Source of the DNA: Rhizoctonia solani
Taxonomy: Eukaryota > Basidiomycota > Agaricomycetes > Cantharellales > Ceratobasidiaceae
Assembly (NCBI RefSeq): GCF_016906535.1
Contig: NC_057372.1
Coordinates: 3,081,501-3,145,500, forward strand
Length of the DNA: 64,000 nucleotides
Direction: 5' to 3'
Positions within the stretch are counted from its first letter, which is position 1, and each line of letters opens with the position of its first letter. Under the pieces are notes generated by a model. The model did not search any database. It saw only the letters and a list, made by a program, of their open reading frames with translations, and was not told the DNA's origin. The translations under genes and the position numbers were made by a program. Shown here one piece after another: positions 1 to 11,773 of this stretch.

Positions 1-872
1 AAATTCATTTTCGCTCTGTACCAATATAATCGGCCCATCGGGGTACTGGTATGGAGCTGCGTCCTTGGAGATTTGTGTAATATAGGGCTTCCAAGCGGCC
101 GTAAAGTCCGTCCCATTCGACCTGGATGCATCAGCGAGGTTAGACACCCAGCCAGGCATCCCGCCAGAAGTAGTCTCGGCATTGATGTACCTGCATTAAT
201 GTGTCATATTCACCTTGCAATGGTGCAAAGAATTGAGCTTACGGTCCGGGTCGAAGTATGACCAACACTCCAACGCTCTTTGCGACGTTCAGAAACTTGG
301 TTAGGGACCGATACCCATCAAAGTTCAAGACGCCACGTTTTCCTTCCGTGAGGCCCCAGTGCGTGTAGATGGATACTGTATTGAAACCTCCGGCCTTTAC
401 ATATAGCTAATGAGCACAGACGTTACGGAATGGCGTCATCGTATTACCTTTATTTTTTCCAAAATATCTCTCCAGAGCGGGATGGAAGGGAGCCTCCATG
501 GATGGAATTCTCCGCTGGTGCGACCTCGAAGTTTAGAGCAATGAATTCGATACGGGGGAGAAGACGTACCTAAATACCATGATTCGTTTTCCATCGAGCA
601 TCAAAGAATACTGGTCAAATGTGACAGCAGCGGACGAATTCCCTTTATAAAATCCTAATGAGCCGGGAGACGCGACATATCTGCGTCAAACAAGGACATC
701 AGTTGGTTCAGGACATAATATCAAATCATTCATTAGTGGATGGATTGAGATAATCGGTATGAGAAATTCAACAAGATATATTACCTAAAAGAACTTACTT
801 TGACGATTGATCGACGAGCGTCTGGCCCGCTACTAATCCAAGGAGAGCGAGCACCTGAGTAGGGGACTTCAT
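1..872 (-). CDS. GH35 beta-galactosidase, 5' part (gene continues past left edge)
   Basis: Would hydrolyse terminal beta-galactosides in galactan side chains outside the cell. Start chosen at 872 because it opens a hydrophobic leader (MKSPTQVLALLGLVAGQ) typical of a secretion signal. After introns the reading gives GEFHPWRLPSIPLWRDIL, then FNTVSIYTHWGLTEGK, then VLVILRPGP and GGMPGWVSNL. These match the conserved N-terminal TIM-barrel blocks of fungal GH35 in order. At the window edge the frame reads QSENEF, where the acid/base glutamate of GH35 lies (usual form QVENEY), so this half of the catalytic pair is present; the nucleophile lies outside the window. At least four exons are visible. 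A TATA-like site lies about 45 bases upstream. The family is clear; exact exon borders are approximate. Confidence 0.88.
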
Positions 873-1637
873 GTCGACGAAACCAATCCTCGATTTTCAT
901 CTTTGTTTCTCATACCATTATATACCCTCATTGCCCTATATCCAGACTGCTTCCAGATGCCGCGTGAGACCTCCGAACGAAGATATATAGCACGGCCCGT
1001 CGGACGGCTCGAGGCATGTTGCTCCGTTTAGGTTGGGATGTGGAATCGAGCGCGCTGGCTTGACAAGACCATGCGCGCGCAAGGCATCTAAGCACTTGTA
1101 TTTTGAGACTCTAGCCTGATAGTGCTCCTACATAAATCGGTATCAATCTCGACATTTGGCTGAGTACTCTTTGTAGCGCGGAAACTATAAATGTATAAAC
1201 ACAATTGTGGTAGGATAGTGGTTCGGACGATCTACCTAAAGTGGATCTACCCACTCGACCTTAGCGCTGGGCGCAAGGCTTCATTTTCCCTGACTGATCC
1301 TCGGTTGTTAAATTTGGATTGCTGCCAAGCATTATTTTTGTTGTTCGTGGTCTCTTTTTGTATATGATGAGAACTTTGTAATGCTCGCGGAGTGTTGTCG
1401 GAATAAACGAATTCGAATCACATCAATCAATAAGAACGAAGTGGAAGATATAATTATGGATTAGGGCGACAGTCTATATGCGAAGGATAGTACTGCATCT
1501 ACATATGAAATAACTTACAGGATGGATTATGGTGCAAAAGTGAACGAAAAAATAGTAAAAAAAAAAAAGAAACAACAGGGGACAGTATGAAAGAGTGTAC
1601 GAAAACAAACGAGCGAGAGGGAATTAATAGGTCTCTA
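873..1637. other. Intergenic, no gene seen
   Basis: Holds the GH35 promoter side (TATA-like site, GCGCGC palindrome at 1072-1081) and an A-rich run near 1552-1572. No convincing open frame. Confidence 0.5.
917..924 (-). promoter_or_regulatory. TATA-like box of the GH35 gene
   Basis: Read on the minus strand it is TATATAAT, 45-52 bases before the ATG at 872. Spacing fits a fungal TATA element. A TGCGCGCGCA palindrome lies further upstream at 1072-1081. Confidence 0.45.
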
Positions 1638-2729
1638 CTAGTACAACACACCATCTGACTTCAAGTCATCCCTCACGCTCCTCATCCAGGTCTCGACGGC
1701 CTTGGCGTTCTTGACGATAATCTCTCGGCACTCTTCGCACTCGGCGACTTCCAGTACACTGGCAAGACCAAACAATTCTGGAGTTTCCGCGCTCGCGCTC
1801 AGTGCCTTGTACAAGTTCTGCGCCCAAGCATTAATCCAGTTGAATACCGTATCGGGGCAGGAAAAGCAGACGAGTGGCGTCGAAGGATCGGAAAGCGGAC
1901 TTGAAAGGAGACGGGTTGCCAACTTTGTCTGTCTTGCTACGAGCCACGCCAATACCTTGATCCCGCTTTCGCTGGCTTGGAGTCTCTCCAGAGTACCGTC
2001 GTCGGTTAAATCAACCTGGCCAACAAGTTTCCGGCTCGCCGTGTTCATTTCATTTATGAAACCCCACTGTTGAGCGACTAGGAATGCACTCCATGGATCC
2101 TTCTCTACGTATACCCAACTTCCCGGGTCGGATAGTAGCCCTCGAAGGATTTTAGCGGAGAGCACCAGTCCATACTTCCTTGCGACGGTCAAAGCATAGT
2201 CTAATCCCGAAAACGTTGAGATGGCAGGGAGGTCCCGTGAATATACGAGGCTTAGAAAGCAGCAGAAGGAAGCTGAATCATCGGCAATGTCGTAGAACTT
2301 GGGTCCATATGCCGGTCCCCTTGGAGTAAGGAAACCAACGAACATCGGAGAAGCGCATGCAAGAATTGGAAAGTGGACTTGGTACACTCCGAGGTCCGAG
2401 GTGCAGATGTAGGTATCTTGGGTAGCAGTGGGAGAAGGAATGGAGGAAGGAGGGAGCGCAAGTGCAAGAGCAAAGTCATCTGTGCTTTGTTTAGAAACAA
2501 GTGTGTTGAAGGCGACTTGAAGCTTCATACCTGGAGACGTACCGGTCATCGTGGTTGTGGGAAGAACCATATTGATGAACACCATTGCAAATTCAGGGAG
2601 AAGGGTTCTTTGCGAATCGTTTGAAAGCGCTCCTGACGGTGGTGTCAACGTTTGGGCTGGCTTTGCCTTGTAGGTTTCAGAAAAGTGTTCTATGCCACTG
2701 ACTAAGACGTTCTGGCTTTCGGCTCTGAG
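1638..2729 (-). CDS. BTB/POZ-like domain protein (5' end unresolved)
   Basis: Single long frame of about 360 codons. Near the middle it reads GVYQVHFPILACASPMF and later IADDSASFCCFLSLVY, then LDYALTVARKYGL. This order (F-x-x-H-x-x-x-L-x-x-x-SP-F, an acidic-serine segment, a hydrophobic helix and KYG) is the pattern of the divergent BTB domains common in Agaricomycetes. The C-terminal part is helical with a CEECREII segment. The first in-frame ATG is at 2585, but the frame stays open to an acceptor-like TAG just before 2729, so an upstream exon is likely; its ATG was not identified. BTB proteins usually act as dimerising or E3-adaptor modules, but nothing here fixes a specific role. Confidence 0.6.
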   Translation of the reverse strand, partial: LRAESQNVLVSGIEHFSETYKAKPAQTLTPPSGALSNDSQRTLLPEFAMVFINMVLPTTTMTGTSPGMKLQVAFNTLVSKQSTDDFALALALPPSSIPSPTATQDTYICTSDLGVYQVHFPILACASPMFVGFLTPRGPAYGPKFYDIADDSASFCCFLSLVYSRDLPAISTFSGLDYALTVARKYGLVLSAKILRGLLSDPGSWVYVEKDPWSAFLVAQQWGFINEMNTASRKLVGQVDLTDDGTLERLQASESGIKVLAWLVARQTKLATRLLSSPLSDPSTPLVCFSCPDTVFNWINAWAQNLYKALSASAETPELFGLASVLEVAECEECREIIVKNAKAVETWMRSVRDDLKSDGVLY

Positions 2730-3192
2730 CTACCAAATACAATTGGTTTCAAAGTTTCGCACTCCAGTCGCCACAATGCCTAAAATATTATTGAAATGAA
2801 ATCTTGATCCCGGAGCGGAGGCCCTGCGGTGTTCAAATGACCACAACGCTAGTCTGGCTGAGTTATAGGTAGTATCACCTCATTTATATGGCATTGATTG
2901 TCATCTGAGATATTTATTGCCCCGTAAACGTGTGTTACTGAAAAAGTAAACACACACCAAGGGATATGAAGAGAAACAGTAGCTATAGACAATCAAATAC
3001 ACGCATCAGCCATGATCATTGTACAATCCTTGCACGATTTATTGGGAACACGGATCCTCGCAATTTATTTCAAACAAGAGCAGTTTCACGGTAATCACGG
3101 TAAAGGCAAGGTGCTGGCTTCTTTGTGCTCTTACGGCCTCTTCCCTCAGGAAAGTCTGTTGAGGGCTTGACTCGCCTCTCATATTCAAAAAA

Positions 3193-3702
3193 CTAGATTG
3201 CCTCAGTACTTTGGTCTCCTATAAAGATTGGCCACTTGAGACTCACAATCACCCTTATAAATCTTCTGAGGCCCCTGCCTGCAGTGGGGAACGATGCTAG
3301 AAAGGTAGCTAACATCGGCTTCATTGCTTCCTTATAATAATGCGAGACAAATGTTCTATTTGGGAGCCGTTTTCGCGAAATCTTGGCCATGATCACCTTT
3401 TCGTGACTTCTTGTAGCAACCACAGCATCTAAGAACTGAGAACATAACAGTTGGTTCAAGCTAGAACATTTTCACTGAAGCCTTACCCCATCTTTAATTA
3501 ATGCGAATTCAGGGCGGTTTACATTCGTATCATAGATCCGCTGCAGATAAACCCCAAATATTTCCTGACGACGTTTCCATTTTCTATAAAATAAGCGGGA
3601 GCCCGGTTGTGTAGTCTCCTTTGTGTTTGGTTGAGAGTCTTCTGGCAAAGACGCAACCAGTGCGTTCAACATGGAGCTGGGAAAATTTTCTAAGGCGGAC
3701 AT
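3193..3702 (-). CDS. Orphan protein, tandem paralog 1
   Basis: Two exons: ATG at 3702, donor GTAAGG after about 72 codons, acceptor TTCTCAG, then open to the stop at 3193. The protein starts MSALENFPSSMLNALV and contains the motif GVYLQRIYD. The second exon has HYYKEAMKPMLATFLASFP followed by a basic R/K-rich stretch and IVSLKWPIF. It aligns along both exons with the gene at 4627-5113, which has the same order and intron position. No known family recognised and no signal peptide. Real because the exon structure and sequence are conserved between the two copies. Confidence 0.55.
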
Positions 3703-4626
3703 AAGAAAGTGGGTGAAGCGGTTTTACAATCCTACACTGCCTTATATTTAGGGGTAAGGATAAGAGGCTTGGGCCATGCCGAAAATGTGGCGTACATAGC
3801 TATAGGCCACATATAAAGGATCCTATACCTAGACCACAGCAATAAGACCACTGCATAATGGTCAAAAATACGTTTCAAATTCCTATTGTCCACTGGTCAC
3901 GTCGAGGCTTTTGGGTCTAGGTATCAGGTATTATGTGTTGCACTTGATATGTTGCAATTGGATCCTAATAGGAGCACGACCAGAGAGCATGGTGAAGAGG
4001 ACGACTAGCAGATACACGCATGACTCTATGCTATCAGATAAGAGAAGCTTACCGTGTAATCGATCAAAGGCAGTGGACTTGTATGAGCAGATACATGTAC
4101 AATTCTGAGACGGCTATACTGTATAAAAGCCAAAAGGCGATCAATCAGGAGGAAATGCTGCCTCAATTGTGGATGGCTGACAATGTAGTAACAATAAGAT
4201 TGGAAGATGTACGCGTATAACTTGCACTTTCGTTCTAAAATTCCATATATATTTACTATCTCAGTCAGAGTAATATCTCTTCACAAATCTTTCAACTCGT
4301 GCACACGACCAAGAGGATACTCAAGCCGGAAGGTTGGAGACCTCTGGTTTGAATTGTTACATTGGTTGGTGGGTCGCGTTAATTTGAGCAAGCTATCTCC
4401 AGGTATAGTCTAATTATACAGTTGTGATTTATACAGCATTCGCGGACCTGGATATATGTATTGTCGTACGTGAACTAGCTGGAGAACCAATTTTCGGTGA
4501 CAAACTCCAGAAGGTCTCCTTTGAGACTTGGTCCTCGTCCTGGGTATACTCTATCGCGCCACATAACACCTGCCTCGCATGAACAGATCCGTCTTCTAGA
4601 TGCAATATACTGCATATATCTATATG
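3703..4626. other. Spacer between the tandem orphan paralogs
   Basis: About 0.9 kb with only short open frames without recognisable motifs. Nothing else seen. Confidence 0.4.
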
Positions 4627-5113
4627 TCAACACTCTGAAGCCATTGCGTAAATGGTCCACCTGGCACTCACAATGGTTGCCATGAACCTTTTAAAGTTGT
4701 AGTGTGCTTTGGGAAGCTGGGCTAGAAAGGCAGACATGAGTGGCTTCGTAGCTTGATGATACTGACGAGCAATGCAATCGTCCTTGGGCGATTGATTGTC
4801 CGCCAAGATATCACTGATCGATGATTCATATTCTAATATAGTATCAAGAGTCTCTTTAAACTATCAAACAAACCATGGTCAGCAGTATTTAGTCTACTCG
4901 AATATACTAAGCTACCTTGTCTTTAACCGGAGCAAACGCAGGTTTGTCACTGTTCTCGTTGTAGATCCACTGCAGATAATCGCCGAAAGTTTCCCGTTGG
5001 TATCTCCAGCTCCTTCGAGCTAGTAGGGGCCGCGGGACCCGCGTATTGCTCGGCTGAGGAAGCGCCAACAATGCATCCGACATGGAGGCTGAAAAGTTAT
5101 CGAAAGCGGACAT
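4627..5113 (-). CDS. Orphan protein, tandem paralog 2
   Basis: Starts at 5113 (MSAFDNFSASMSDALLALP). Exon 1 includes GDYLQWIYNENSDKPAF. Donor GTAGCT and acceptor TTTGATAG then join to a second exon with YHQATKPLMSAFLAQLP and IVSARWTIYA, stop at 4627. Matches the paralog at 3193-3702 over nearly its full length, including the intron position, and lies about 0.9 kb away in the same orientation. No domain recognised. The pair looks like a lineage-specific tandem duplication. Confidence 0.55.
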
Positions 5114-6314
5114 GAGGATCTCAAAAGGTTCACATCGAGATGGTGCCACTTCATCTTCCTACTTATGCCTCGGCCAAGGCAGAGATACTTGGGCCATACA
5201 TCAAATGATGCATACATGCCTACATCAGGGTCATAGAGCTGGACAATGCAAATAATGCGGTTACTTGACGGCCAGAGATCGCGTGCTTTACATTGTCTGC
5301 TAATCACAACAAGGCTTTTAGGCCAAAGATTAGGCATTTTTCATCCCATTTGACAATACTACTAGTGGTATCTGGATCAGTGATTACGACTAAATCAAGA
5401 CAAGTGGGTGTACAGATTCGATATGTTTACACGATAAGAGCCTTTGTGTATTACATCGAATATAGTGGTCTTACATACGAAAAAGGCAGGGTATGTACAG
5501 CATGGCCATATAATCTACAGATCAAAAAGACATCTATCGGAGCAAGATAATAAACTCTATTCCACGCCAAGATACTGAATTTTGTCACGCTTTACAAAAA
5601 GGAGCGACCTAGCCTAGAGGCGTTCGCGGCAAGCGATATCTTAAATCAGAAGAGTTTGTCCTGGCGTGCCCCAACGGCCACAGGAATTTATCTACTAAGT
5701 GTACGGAATTAAATACCACGTCATATTGCCAGAATTGTTTGACTAATTGTGCCAAGTACGGTAAGCGGATAACAGTTTTCCGCCGGTAGTTCGCTCTAGC
5801 CAGTGATTTGTTTGACATAATATTTTCAGCCACTGCAAGGTACGGACCCTGTAGCACAGTAGTTGAGGTAATGAAAATCATACTTGGTAGTATATATTTC
5901 ATCAGCTTGAACGTTGGGAGGCTTGTAGCAAGTAGCCTGTAAACTTGCGGAATCACCAAGGCTTGAGCTCCACAATTGTCGAGGAGTAATTCGCAATTGA
6001 AGGCTGTGACGACTTCACAAGTATAGGGCACTTAGAATGATGTGAAGCAAATCGAACCGACAGTTAATGACCAAGGATTGATTGTATTTCAACTGGAAGC
6101 GATATGGATGTAGGGCGATACCGGGTATCTGAGGCTGGGACGGGATTAACCGGGAATCTCGCCGGCGTAGCCTAGCGAAAAAGCACGATCAGACACCGAG
6201 AACTTACGAATCAACATTATAGTTAGTCAGCGTTCAAGTCACCAGAGCCCTTTTATTAGGAGGTGTTCAAAATGTTTTCCAGACAATTTTCTCGCCCAAA
6301 TTATCTTTGCCATT
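5114..6314. other. Intergenic, no convincing gene
   Basis: An open frame near 5609-6031 on the minus strand has no ATG start (it opens with GTG), no recognisable motif and no intron signals that extend it. Left unannotated. Confidence 0.45.
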
Positions 6315-8388
6315 ATGATTACACCCTCTGATGCTCGTACACGTCCAGAAAATCAGAGTCGTGATTGGGATGCCCAGACTGTTGATGACTCGGATCCAGC
6401 TGCACGCCTCCCTTCCCAAGAAAAGTCCATCGACCAACTTGAAAACCCCCCTCTGCCCCCGAACCCCACTCGCCCCACTTCCAACAAGGAGGCATCGACG
6501 GCTGGAAGGTCGTCCTTGGCTGCGCCTTGATATCCGGTCCTTCCATCGGTCCGTATCTTCCCAGCTTTTCAGCACTTGCTCTGGCTAACACCTCCCCTCG
6601 CTCTCCTTCCAGGATGGAAGTAAGTGCTCTTCACTGTCCATACCTACTACCTCGACTGACCATACATACTCTCACCCCACAGCCTGATATGGGGAGTGTT
6701 CCAGAAGTACCATGCTCAGCACTTTCTGCCGGCACTCCAGGAGCTACGCTCAGCGTCATAGGCTCGCTTCAGAACGCGTCCGTCCGACCTCCTTGCTCTT
6801 GATCCATCCAACTGACATCAGCATGCTCCGACTAGCTAATGATGACAGTGCCTTTGTGTCTGGCAAGTTCGGCGACAGATAGTGAGTGGCTACTCAGCCT
6901 TCAAACTGAGCTACGCACTCAGCGCTACTCACCTCACTCACGCGTTCTCTCGCCCGTACAGCGGATACAAGGTAGCTACATGACTATATGCGCGTCGTTC
7001 TGACGCTGACACCGATGCTGGCTTAGATGTTCATCGCAGCAGGTTGCATTGTTGTCTTTGTCGGCCAGCTGCTCGCAGCCTTCTGCACCAGCTTGTGGTC
7101 CATCTTTCTCACTCAGGTGAGTCTCATTCTCAGAGCATAGAGGTATGCACATGAGTCATACCTCTCTCACACAGGGTGTCTTGCAAGGCGTGGGATGCGG
7201 TCTGCTGCTGCCTATGGTCTTTGCCCTGCCGTCCCAGTGGTTCAGCAAGCGCGCGGAGTCGCCACAGGCTTCGTCATCGCCGGTTCGTCCTTTGGAGCAG
7301 CAGTCCCGGCACTCATCGTTCAGGTGCGCATCACATCCCAAGAAGCCACACTCTCACACCATTGCTGATTGATCCTATCCGAATTGCCAATCAGGAGATG
7401 CTCACCGCATCGGCTTCAGGAAGACTCTGCTAATCTACTCCTTCGTCCAGGGCCTGACTATGCTGCTTGGCTTCCTGCTTGTCAAGGTTCGCCCGTCGGT
7501 GTCTGGTCCCAACAAGCCCGCCCGCGAGATACAGTGGCTCGACAAGAGGTACCTCGCGATCCTACGTTCTGGAGCTGCTGGACCGCCCTGTTCTTTGCGC
7601 TCTTGTGAGTCCTTGCGTCTCTTTCTCCAGCGTTTGCAATTGCCGGGCTGAGCCGCCCCACATTCAGCGGATACATGTGCCCGTTCGTGTTCATCTCGGT
7701 CTACACCAGCGAGAAGATCCCGGCGATCTCCAGCCAACTCGCCAACCTGCCTATCCCGATCATGAGCTTCGCCAGCGCTATCGGTCGGATTGGTGCCGGT
7801 CACGTGGCAGACCGGATCGGGTTCATGAATGCGTTCATACTTGCGATCACCATCAGCGGGCTGTCTCAGCTTGTGCTGTGGAACGTTGCGGCGGAGACGT
7901 ATGCAGGGATCATGGTGTTCTCGTAGGCCGTTCTGACTTATGTGTGTCGGAGAGAGCACAGTACTAAGGGATGAGCTCAGGGTGGTGTTCGGTCTGACAG
8001 GACCTTGCTTCTTGAGCTTGGTGACACCGATTGCGGCTACGCTGTACGGGACAGACAACCTGGCGACTCTGACTGGGCTGTTCAACATCGCGAATGTGCC
8101 GGGTAAGTTATGTGCGAGCGAACTGAGTCGTGCAAGACGCTGAGGATCGTGTATATGCGGTGACAATGTAGGGATGCTAAGCGGACCGCCGATTGGAGGG
8201 GTCATATTGGACGGCGCAGGACATAGCTGGCATGCGCTGGCTGCATACAGCGGCAGCATACAGCTACTGGGAGTTATATGCATACTGTATGGTAAGGAGT
8301 CTCGGTGTGTATGCCGATGGTAGTTGAGCTGACTCACTGTGCCTCAGCGCGGTTCAAGAAAGACAGGAGGCTGTTCGGGAGAATATAA
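6315..8388 (+). pseudogene. MFS transporter, left inverted copy, frame broken
   Basis: Copy of the intact gene at 14518-16603, with the same introns and microexons. A monocarboxylate-porter-like MFS protein: recognisable segments include GDRYGYK, GVLQGVGCGLLLPMVFAL and GRIGAGHVADRIGF. Compared with the other copy it lacks single bases at about 6446-6451, 6726-6730, 6774-6780, 6847-6852, 7249-7256, 7401-7411 and 7551-7560. Most of these shift the frame, for example before TM1, so the N-terminal frame ends early. The 3' half from 7670 reads well through to the stop at 8386-8388. Either a decaying duplicate or a region of poor consensus sequence. All seen gaps are losses in this copy. Confidence 0.7.
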
Positions 8389-8435
8389 ACAGCGCTGAAG
8401 CAGAGTAGACCGGATGTCAGTAGTACACAGAGCTA
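6324..8435 (+). repeat. Left arm of a ~2.1 kb inverted duplication
   Basis: Matches the reverse complement of 14471-16594 through exons, introns and about 45 bases of 3' flank. Similarity begins at CCCTCTGATGCTCG just after the start codon and ends at AGAGCTA. The 5' flanks do not match, so the copied unit is essentially one gene body without its promoter. Confidence 0.85.
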
Positions 8436-8466
8436 CATACAAAGGTATGGTATATACAATTATGTG

Positions 8467-9854
8467 TTACATAACCTGCACAGTACGAGATTTGATAAGC
8501 TTGCCGTGCTCGTCATTGATTATGTAGGTTGGAACTGTTTCTTGACCGAAAACATTGGCAAGCTCGATTTGGCCTGGTATGAATCTCAGCTTTGCTCTTT
8601 GCCCCCATTCCTCAGATGTTTGAACACTTCCTAATGATAAAAGAATCCGTGAGAGAGAGCCGTTGAGGAACACCCATACGACGTGATATGGAAGCAAAAC
8701 CATTGATGGCTATGCAACAGAGATCAGTGAGGACACACTCATCGTTCCAGTATACTCACCCGAGCGTAACGCCAAACCATCAAATTGAACATCATCATAG
8801 AGAGGATTGCAACGAAGTATATGAACCCGTCTCGTAAGACAAGACGCACCAGTGGTGTTTGTTCGGTTCTGTTATGGATGTTTAGTTACGTATTATCTAA
8901 GCCGAATTTCGTGCTTACCTAGGAGTCGATAACCAAATCCATATCAGAAGAAGTAATATGAGAGAATGGTAGGCGATTCCATTCAGCCAAACAATCCATA
9001 ATCCCCTTGGGTCAGCAGTGCACATACTCATGGCAGGTGAATACCCATATTGGGCTGGAAATAATCAGCCTTTCTCAATAGTACGAAGGTTCTTTTCCAC
9101 TTACGGGAAGTACGAATGGCGTTGATGGTGACAACAGTATAATCCACAACGAGATGGACAATCCATAGGGGTATCAACACCAAAAATGCAAGCTGTCGAC
9201 TTTGCCAAATGTCGTATACACGAATATTGATTATGACTACACAATGAAATTAATACCGAGTAACCATTCAATCACTTCACTCACAATTCAATAATTGTAT
9301 ATTCGTTATCTCCATGTAGGTATCTGCGACAATCCAAGCACGGCAACTAGAATGTTTAGGTCGAGGGAGATAAAGTGTAACCAGTGCAGTGTGCTTACAA
9401 CTTTTCACAGGATTAGTACGCCCCATGATTGGGTATCGAAATGTGACTTACTGAAGGGGTGAGAAAAGTTGCGAATCCAGAGCTGGCTGCAGAGAACATT
9501 GTATGGTTTAACCAACGGATGGCCATTAGGTCGACGCAAGTACTCACCCGTATACGCAACAGCAATCCAAACCGAACCAATGTATCGGTTGACGAAGAAA
9601 ATAAACTTGACCACTCCAAACTATAGGCCAGTTTGAGTTGTGCGTTACTACGCCGGTCAGGGAACGCACCTTGGCTGGCCATATAAGATTAACTTCGTCC
9701 GCAAATGTTATAACTGTAATCATTTTCAGCAAAGGGGACAATTGTATCATTTTTAAAACGCACTATGATCATAGAAAAGTAACCCAAGGGCCGCGGCACT
9801 GAAGCAATGCCCTAAGAATGCATCATAGAAAGCAATTTCAAGCTCGCTAGCCAT
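8467..9854 (-). CDS. DUF6533 multi-pass membrane protein
   Basis: Begins MASELEIAFYDAF at 9854. After a spliced junction it reads YDHIITFADEVNLIWPAK and then VVKFIFFVNRYIGS. This is the hallmark of the DUF6533 N-terminal block found in basidiomycete seven-helix proteins (Y-D-x-x-x-T-x-x-x-E-V-x-x-x-W-P, then K-x-x-F-x-x-NRY). Further helices follow, including YHSLILLLLIWIWL and GFIYFVAILSMMMFNLMVW, and a last one near LNGSLSRILLSL, then a soluble tail to the stop at 8467. About eight short exons. Function of the family is unknown. It lies between the MFS inverted arms, close to the left arm in convergent orientation. Confidence 0.75.
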
Positions 9855-10379
9855 CGGCCTCCCATTCCACTCCAAAAGTAGACAAAAAATCGAGTGGTAC
9901 CCTAAAGAGGTCTGAAAGACAACAGTAGTAGGGATCACACGATTATGATTCGAGCTGGTTCTTATAGTTTCGTAAGGGGTGGTCTAGATTGGTGACACGG
10001 CTGAGTCAAACAGGAATATTCTTTGGCGGAATTAAAGCGTTGTACTGCTGGCACCGTCAATTATAGTCAAGTATGCCTTCGAGAAACACATTCTTCCATT
10101 CAGTATTAGCGAAGATAGCAACAGTTGTAATCCAGCGCATATCGAATGGACAAATGGAGTATCGAGCCTTGCTTCTAGGTAGCCAATTCCAGCTTGACCA
10201 GATTCGTATTCAATTGAAGGACAAGTGGCCCCAGGTGGATATCACCAAGCGACTAATGCAGACAAATCGAATACCTGGTTGGAGCTCCCGGTTGCCAATT
10301 GTGACGATTGGTCATCAGCTAATTCAGCACATCAGAATCCCCTATACCGAAGATATTCCAACCACAACCACGATACCCC

Positions 10380-11426
10380 ATGTCTACTTCTCCCCAAGTC
10401 GTTATTCGCATTTTCCACCACGACGATTTTACTCCACTGGAACCCGCATTCGGCCCATTCCTACATCGGTCGAATATGATGGAATCGGACTCGGATATTG
10501 ACTCGAACCCACATCTTTCTGAGGGGTTTACAGAGACCGATAACGATACGCCGCCTGAGACTCCGCTGAGGGCTAAGATAGAACTAACTGGCGAGGATCA
10601 ATGTACTCAGCACAGGACAAAGGAAGCCCAGAATGGATCGTGTGGTCGTACACCAGTGATGCCAGCCCCTGCTCATTTCTCCGAACCTCTTCAAATTGCG
10701 ACCCCTGATCCAATACGTCCAGTTCCATATGCAATTCGTTCATTTGGATGCTCGAAGTTGGAGGAAGATGATAGGGGCTATGATTCTGAACGCGAAGGAA
10801 GGCCTGGATTGCGCAAGTTTCGTTCGTTTCAATCTCTTGCTATTGAACAAGACAAACCTGCTGCGAAACGTCCTGGATTACCTACTCGAGCGACTTCTTT
10901 TGTGGTCCGACAGCCAGGAGGGGGTAAATCTACGGTTACATCAGGTCCTGTGACCTATCATTCCCCTCGGTTTCACAAGCATGGGTTCCAATATTCGCCT
11001 CGACCACCCCACCTGACTCCCATGGTCCCTATCAATTCGAATCAGCCTATTCCGGATATAGTAGGATGTTCGGCAGAAGTTCCGCCACTCGAGGATAATT
11101 TTGGACACCCCTTGTCTCCCGAAGAGGAAGCTCAGCTTTGGTCTGATTTGGTAACCTGTCCGTTGGAGGATGCCGATCCCCCTGCGACTGATTCCAAAGC
11201 TAAAGATAGGAGCAATGAGAGTACTGGTTTGGGACTGGGACTGCCTGTAGCGTTGGAAGGAGGTACTTGGAGAATGCTTGCAACAGTACCCAGACAATCA
11301 GCCGGTATGCTCGACAAATCGCCCAGGGGCCACTCCAACAATCTTATAGCCGATTATTCTCCCGGTGCGCCAATACTCCTGGTATTTACCCTATCCTTTA
11401 CGATGATACGGACCTATCCCCTCTGA
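10380..11426 (+). CDS. Unrecognised low-complexity protein
   Basis: Uninterrupted frame of 348 codons from an ATG at 10380. It is rich in Ser, Pro and acidic residues, with a stretch of Asp/Glu/Ser near residues 33-65 and a run LGLGLGLP near residue 283. No domain, signal peptide or membrane segment recognised. The 3' end is uncertain: another frame between about 11350 and 11458 reads PGIYPILYDDTDLSPLNLP, which looks coding, so the true last exon may end at 11458. A second open frame from 10073 overlaps the 5' end and was not chosen because it shows no motif. Confidence 0.45.
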   Translation: MSTSPQVVIRIFHHDDFTPLEPAFGPFLHRSNMMESDSDIDSNPHLSEGFTETDNDTPPETPLRAKIELTGEDQCTQHRTKEAQNGSCGRTPVMPAPAHFSEPLQIATPDPIRPVPYAIRSFGCSKLEEDDRGYDSEREGRPGLRKFRSFQSLAIEQDKPAAKRPGLPTRATSFVVRQPGGGKSTVTSGPVTYHSPRFHKHGFQYSPRPPHLTPMVPINSNQPIPDIVGCSAEVPPLEDNFGHPLSPEEEAQLWSDLVTCPLEDADPPATDSKAKDRSNESTGLGLGLPVALEGGTWRMLATVPRQSAGMLDKSPRGHSNNLIADYSPGAPILLVFTLSFTMIRTYPL

Positions 11427-11773
11427 ACCTCCCTCAACCGTTGTATCCCCCGCCATGACTGAATGGGGAAACTGGGATATCTTTTACGAGGTTGATGATA
11501 AATTTTGTATGCGTTGGAGATGGGGACATGGAGCGATGAGATGTTGGCAGGGATTAATCCCATGTTGTGAGCGATTTATATTCGGTGGCTTGTGGTTTTC
11601 TTCTTTTTGTTCTTTCGCCTCAGAATTACCATAGATCCACAAACGAGCACCAATACTAGAGCCCGGTTTTTTTATATCGATGTACAATTATGTTGCTTCG
11701 CGCAATGCATACACAACCCCATTTTCCTTAGCAATAAATTCATTTTATTATCATTAGTACACTCGGGCACCAT

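Noticed and set aside
5609..6031. 140-codon minus-strand frame
   Set aside because: Starts with GTG, no ATG, no motif, no supporting splice sites.
10073..10501. 142-codon frame overlapping the 5' end of the 10380 gene
   Set aside because: Overlaps in another frame and shows no motif; could at most be a 5' exon, which I could not support.
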